Positions 60,136-64,000 of a stretch of DNA of 64,000 nt are shown here, one piece after another. Origin of the DNA: Bin127 sp965221625 (GTDB taxonomy: Bacteria; Chloroflexota; Dehalococcoidia; Lucifugimonadales; Lucifugimonadaceae). Within the stretch, counting starts at the first letter, position 1. The number at the start of each line of letters is the position of its first letter. Under the pieces are notes generated by a model. That model was not told the DNA's origin and did no database searches. It saw nothing but the letters and a program-made list of their open reading frames with translations. The position numbers and the translations under genes are program-made. The stretch lies in contig OZ244903.1 of the NCBI GenBank assembly GCA_965221625.1, positions 1,364,001-1,428,000 of the forward strand. Reading direction: 5' to 3'.

Positions 60136-60890
60136 TGGCAGTCAATCGCCCGATACTTGCAGCTCAGTGGTTGGGTCGGGTGCCGTATGTTGCGGCACTT
60201 GAGGTGCAACGCAAGCTCGTCGATGAGCGAAAATCGAACGGAGTGCAAGACACGCTATTACTCCTTGAGCACGACCACGTCTTCACGTTGGGCCGCAGGG
60301 CGGCGGAGACTCACCTGCTTTCCGAGAGATTGTCTCTACTTGCGGCAGGCATCGAAGTCGAGGACACCGATCGCGGCGGCGAAGCCACCTATCACGGACC
60401 CGGCCAGTTAGTCGCGTATCCAATAGTGGGCATCCGAGATCTGAAAATCGGACCGGTGGCATACGTGCGGATTCTCGAAGAGGCGACCATTGATCTGCTG
60501 CGAGACTACGGGATTGCCGGGCATCGCGTCGTAGGGAAGACCGGTGTGTGGGTGGGCGGCGAACCGGGGGAACGACCGACAGAAGGAGAGAACCCGGCCG
60601 GACGCAAGATCGCGGCGATCGGCGTGCGCATCACCAACGGCGTCGCGATGCACGGCATCGCCATCAACGTGACAACTGACTTGAGTTACTACGGACACAT
60701 TGTGCCGTGCGGGATGCCCGGGTTGGATGTCACCTCGATCATGCGCGAAGGGGCGGGAATGCAGGAAGTAAAGAGCATTGGTTCTGCGTGGGCACAGATA
60801 TTCACTGACATGCTTTTCTTCGAGCTCGACTGGCGACGATCGCCAGTTGTGTTCGAACCTCAATCCGAAACATCGACTGTTAGCGTATAG
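60135..60890 (+). CDS. lipB: lipoyl(octanoyl) transferase LipB
   Basis: A 251-residue octanoyltransferase. RGGEATYHGPGQLVAYPIVG (about 76-95), GKTGVWVG, KIAAIGVRITNGVAMHG and the HIVPCGMPGLDVTS segment with catalytic Cys near 192 are diagnostic; the Lys in RKIAAIG is the partner residue. It moves octanoate from acyl carrier protein to lipoyl domains such as that of the preceding E2. A LipA sulfur-insertion enzyme is not in the window. Start and stop overlaps tie it to the operon. Confidence 0.94.
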   Translation: MAVNRPILAAQWLGRVPYVAALEVQRKLVDERKSNGVQDTLLLLEHDHVFTLGRRAAETHLLSERLSLLAAGIEVEDTDRGGEATYHGPGQLVAYPIVGIRDLKIGPVAYVRILEEATIDLLRDYGIAGHRVVGKTGVWVGGEPGERPTEGENPAGRKIAAIGVRITNGVAMHGIAINVTTDLSYYGHIVPCGMPGLDVTSIMREGAGMQEVKSIGSAWAQIFTDMLFFELDWRRSPVVFEPQSETSTVSV

Positions 60891-60896
60891 CAGGTC

Positions 60897-63842
60897 ATGC
60901 GAATACTCGATCTTCCGCGTTGCACGCCGTCATTGTTGATTTTCTCAATTGCGTTCGTTTCAATCGCAATCGGATGCACCCCGGATGAGTCACCGATGTC
61001 CGGGACCGCCGTCGACCTTTCGACCGAAATCGGGATGACCGCGAACACGGTAATGGTGCCGGTGAATATCGAGTTTGCGGCGGAGAATCCGACGGATGGT
61101 GCATCGTACTTCTGGGACTTCGGTGACGGCAACGCGGCGACCGGGATTAGGGCGAGGCACACCTACCTTGACGCAGGTACTTTCACGGTTCGACTGTCTG
61201 CGGTCCTGAACGAATCGGAGCAGGTTACTGAGTCGCGGGTCACGGTACACCCTGGCGACGCCGGTTGGTTGGTGCTGAACAAAGATGCGCTCATCCTCGA
61301 GTCGGCTGAGGACTTCCAATTTGAAGCCGAAGCGTTCGACCATTTGGGCAATCCAGTGCACGATCCCCAGCTGACATGGCACGTCGACCCTTGGATCGGA
61401 ACCATTGACGACGCGGGACGATTCGTTGCCGGTCAAAACGTCGGCATTGCCGCGGAAGGTGTGCGTGTTGAGTTTTCTCGGGGCAACGCGACGGTTGACG
61501 CGGTAGTCCCCGTTCAAGTCATCCCCGGCGACGCGGTCAGTCTGAGCATCACTCCGCCCAACATCGACACGCGAGTAAACTGGGCGGTCGATCTGACTGC
61601 CGAGGTGTTCGACGCTGCCGGACATCTGCTTGAGGATGCCGAAATCACTTGGGAAGCTCTGCGACCTGGCGACTCCATTGACCAGACCGGGCACTACGTG
61701 CCGAATGACGTAATCTCAAATCCCGACGCTTCACTCGTGGTCGTGACTGCTACCCGAGGTCCGGTAACTCTGAGTCGGATAGTCGAAGGACACATCAAAG
61801 CCGGCGTGCTCGACCGAGTCGAGGTTGATGGTTCACTCGTCGAACTCAATGCGGGTGACGAAGTGCAACTCTCAGCCATCGGATACGATCGCTTTGGACA
61901 CGACGTGGAGCTTGACGAAGTGCGCTGGGAGGTCATCGATTCCGAAGTCGGCACAGTAACGGCAGATGGTCTGTTCACGGCTGGCGCAAAATCGGGGAAC
62001 TTCTCTGAGGAAACCGTGATTGTTCGCGGTTTCAAAGATGGTGTGCAGGTGTTCGAATACGTACCGTTGCGCATCTTGCCTTCGGCGGCGACTGAACTCC
62101 GCATCGTGAACGGGTTCGATTCGGTACCCGCAGGTGCGAGCGCACCGATACCGATTGAGGTGCTGGACGAGTTCGGCAACTCCATTGATGACGTAGATGT
62201 CTTCTTGGAGATTACAGAAGGCGGCGAGCTGACCTCCGGGAACGTTCTCAAGGTCGGATTTGATGAAGGCAGCTTCGGAGATGCGATCGTCGCTCGCGTG
62301 CTCGCAGGGAACGCGGGAAATACGGAAGATTTGATCGAAACCGCAAGCTTCGACATCCGCCAACGGAGCTCTGATTTCATCGCCATTGACATCGTCGGAC
62401 CACGCGGACCTGTCGTTTACTTGATCAATCTCGTCACCGGTGAGTTGACGCCTTTAACTGCCGATATCGAAACCAACGAGTATGGCGAAGACACACCTGT
62501 TTGGTGGCCGGACGGGTCGCGCGTCGCATATTCGACCAATGTCGCGGGCAACCGACAGATTTTCGACGCCAACCCATTCACGGGTGAAACTCGTGTATTG
62601 GTCACTGGCGATGCCGACCTCATGATGCCATCGATCTCGTATGACGGGACGAAAATCGCGTTCGTTGCGTCTTCTTCCGGATCTCGCCGGGTCTACTGGG
62701 CGGAAATCCAATTTGATGCCGACATGGGCCTGGTACGACCGCTTGCGCCAGATGACTTTCGGCCGCTGACGCCTAAAGACGCGAACCGTCAGCTCTTTCC
62801 TTTCTGGCATCCGGACGGCGATCGAATCATGTTTACCTCAGTTAGTCAACAAGGCGATTTCGTGACCAACGTCGCATCGATCGACGGTGACACGGACGGC
62901 ACGGTTGCCACGATCGCCGGTGCGAGCGGATTTGGCTGGCATCCGCGTGATGGCCGTGTTCTCATCGTCGCCAACGACCGCGACAACGGTGGGTCTGACA
63001 GTACTTTGATGCTTGTTGATCTGGGAACCGACGAAAGAGAGAGGATTGACACTCAAGGGATCGGAGTTGCCATCGCGGCGATCTCTCCTGACGGAACTGA
63101 GCTCTCATTTGTGGATTCTGACAACGGCGCACTCTGGTTGATGGACCTAGACGGCACCGGATTGCGTCAAGCAATGCAACCGCAGTTCCAACCTACGATT
63201 TCGTCTTGGAGACCCGTCGCGTTGGAGTTGCCGACGCCATCCGATCGCGCCCGGGCTGGCAGTGTAATCTCGATCCCGACTGGCGAAATCAGTGAATCGC
63301 GGTTTGATGTTCCGACACACGGCACTTTAGGTCCGTACGAAGCGATCATCGACACGGATGCCGGCGAGATTCGCATTGATCTCTACAACCACATTGCGCC
63401 GATTACCGTAGAGAACTTCGTCAATCTCGCACGATCGCGATACTTCGACGGCATGGCGTTTCATACCGTGGAACCTGGATCGGCGGTCTTCAGCGGTTCC
63501 AAGATCGACGCGTTTGGGGGCAACGCCGGGTACTACATACCGTCGGAGTTCCATCCGGACGCACTGCACGATGCGGCAGGAACGATTTCAATGTTGGCAA
63601 GGATTGTCGATGGCGGTTCGTCCGAGTTTGTTATCGCCCTCGAACCGAAACCAGAGTGGGACGCCTACGTAGATGGTCAGGCGAACGACTGCAAGGCAGT
63701 GGATGCGGTCTGCTACGCCGTGTTCGGACGCGTCATCGACGGATTGGACGTCCTAACGGGATTTGAAGAGATTGATCGATTGAAGATTTCTGCCTCGCCT
63801 CACCGCATCAATACGGTGACAATTGTCGATCGGAGCCAGTGA
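60897..63842 (+). CDS. 981-residue lipoprotein: PKD, Ig-like repeats, TolB-type propeller, cyclophilin-like domain
   Basis: An exported lipoprotein (lipobox ending IAIGC27). A PKD domain lies at about 55-118 (YFWDFGDG, HTYLDAGTFTVRLSA). Three or four Big-like beta domains fill about 118-500. A TolB/PD40-type propeller spans about 515-775 (VWWPDGSRVAYST, PSISYDGTKIAFVA, FWHPDGDRIMFTS). A cyclophilin-like domain ends the chain (811-981). Its catalytic region reads AFHTVEPGSAVFSG instead of FHRV...F.QGG, so isomerase activity is doubtful, but it keeps the two-cysteine insertion DAYVDGQANDCKAVDAVC. It follows lipB by six bases and overlaps thrC as TGATG. Function unknown; an extracytoplasmic scaffold or folding factor is possible. 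Confidence 0.85.
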   Translation: MRILDLPRCTPSLLIFSIAFVSIAIGCTPDESPMSGTAVDLSTEIGMTANTVMVPVNIEFAAENPTDGASYFWDFGDGNAATGIRARHTYLDAGTFTVRLSAVLNESEQVTESRVTVHPGDAGWLVLNKDALILESAEDFQFEAEAFDHLGNPVHDPQLTWHVDPWIGTIDDAGRFVAGQNVGIAAEGVRVEFSRGNATVDAVVPVQVIPGDAVSLSITPPNIDTRVNWAVDLTAEVFDAAGHLLEDAEITWEALRPGDSIDQTGHYVPNDVISNPDASLVVVTATRGPVTLSRIVEGHIKAGVLDRVEVDGSLVELNAGDEVQLSAIGYDRFGHDVELDEVRWEVIDSEVGTVTADGLFTAGAKSGNFSEETVIVRGFKDGVQVFEYVPLRILPSAATELRIVNGFDSVPAGASAPIPIEVLDEFGNSIDDVDVFLEITEGGELTSGNVLKVGFDEGSFGDAIVARVLAGNAGNTEDLIETASFDIRQRSSDFIAIDIVGPRGPVVYLINLVTGELTPLTADIETNEYGEDTPVWWPDGSRVAYSTNVAGNRQIFDANPFTGETRVLVTGDADLMMPSISYDGTKIAFVASSSGSRRVYWAEIQFDADMGLVRPLAPDDFRPLTPKDANRQLFPFWHPDGDRIMFTSVSQQGDFVTNVASIDGDTDGTVATIAGASGFGWHPRDGRVLIVANDRDNGGSDSTLMLVDLGTDERERIDTQGIGVAIAAISPDGTELSFVDSDNGALWLMDLDGTGLRQAMQPQFQPTISSWRPVALELPTPSDRARAGSVISIPTGEISESRFDVPTHGTLGPYEAIIDTDAGEIRIDLYNHIAPITVENFVNLARSRYFDGMAFHTVEPGSAVFSGSKIDAFGGNAGYYIPSEFHPDALHDAAGTISMLARIVDGGSSEFVIALEPKPEWDAYVDGQANDCKAVDAVCYAVFGRVIDGLDVLTGFEEIDRLKISASPHRINTVTIVDRSQ

Positions 63843-64000
63843 TGATCGGGTCTTCAACGTTGACGCACCTCGAATGCACGCTCACTGGGACACAGTTCGA
63901 CGCCACCGCGCCGTACGGTACCAATCCCGCTAATGGCAAACCGCTCTTCGCTCGGTACGATCTCGAAACTGCGCGGCGAACTTTAACCAAGGAGAGCTTG
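63842..64000 (+). CDS. thrC: threonine synthase, N-terminal part (runs off right edge)
   Basis: The first 53 codons of a threonine synthase of the single-domain type common in Actinobacteria and Chloroflexota: THLECTLTGTQFDATAPYG, then GKPLFARYDLETARRTLTK, matching the zinc-ribbon-like lead (with only one Cys kept) and the KPLxxRYDL segment. The rest, including the PLP lysine, lies outside. The ATG overlaps the lipoprotein stop. Identification rests on this short N-terminal pattern. Confidence 0.7.
   Translation, partial: MIGSSTLTHLECTLTGTQFDATAPYGTNPANGKPLFARYDLETARRTLTKESL

Overview
The window looks like chromosomal DNA of a free-living, probably marine, heterotrophic bacterium with moderately high GC. 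My best guess is Chloroflexota, SAR202/Dehalococcoidia-like. The grounds are indirect: four enolase-superfamily paralogues in two tandem pairs, many small catabolic enzymes (SDRs, amidohydrolases, SMP-30, sulfatase, RraA), an AddAB-type nuclease, a DnaD-domain protein beside dnaB, an LPXTG-like surface protein, and frequent TTG/GTG starts. No rRNA or tRNA gene, CRISPR array, transposase or integrase was seen, and only one canonical intrinsic terminator.

Layout. 0-4.4 kb: 3' end of addB and complete addA (double-strand-break repair). 4.4-9.9 kb: catabolic genes (SDR, M20 peptidase, RraA-like, sulfatase) and a flavin reductase. 9.9-14.3 kb, minus strand: a replication block read as rplI-smr fusion, dnaB, a DnaD-domain gene and a tandem AAA+ helicase-loader gene. 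14.5-21.9 kb: acetyl-CoA synthetase, a zinc alcohol dehydrogenase, a secreted double-spondin protein with a sorting signal, a degenerate alpha/beta-hydrolase, a SelA-like PLP enzyme ending in a strong terminator, and a beta-hydroxyacid dehydrogenase-like enzyme. 21.9-26.6 kb, minus strand: an Mrp ATPase and its separate MIP18 partner, a GNAT acetyltransferase and two tandem amidohydrolases. 26.7-37.4 kb, minus strand: a sugar-phosphate operon read as two SMP-30 lactonase-like genes, tkt, rpiB, tal, pgi, an unknown gene, gnd and zwf. It lacks a recognisable 6-phosphogluconolactonase. 37.6-44.0 kb: aldehyde dehydrogenase, ceramidase-like protein, GH4 glycosidase, dehydrogenases and a sulfite-oxidase-like molybdoenzyme. 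44.1-45.9 kb: a methyltransferase and probable restriction endonuclease pair. 46.1-53.6 kb: the two enolase-superfamily pairs, separated by an XRE-ImmA/IrrE plus DUF4411-like module that sits between direct repeats of one enolase gene's 3' end. 53.8-64 kb: a VWA-like membrane protein, a cyclophilin lipoprotein, an E1alpha-E1beta-E2-lipB operon, a 981-residue PKD/TolB/cyclophilin lipoprotein and the start of threonine synthase.

The most striking observations are three. First, ribosomal protein L9 is fused to an intact-looking Smr nuclease domain, which suggests a built-in ribosome-collision nuclease. Second, a toxin-antitoxin-like module is bounded by duplicated enolase 3' ends. Third, two extracytoplasmic cyclophilin domains, one of them in a novel multidomain lipoprotein, share a two-cysteine insertion.
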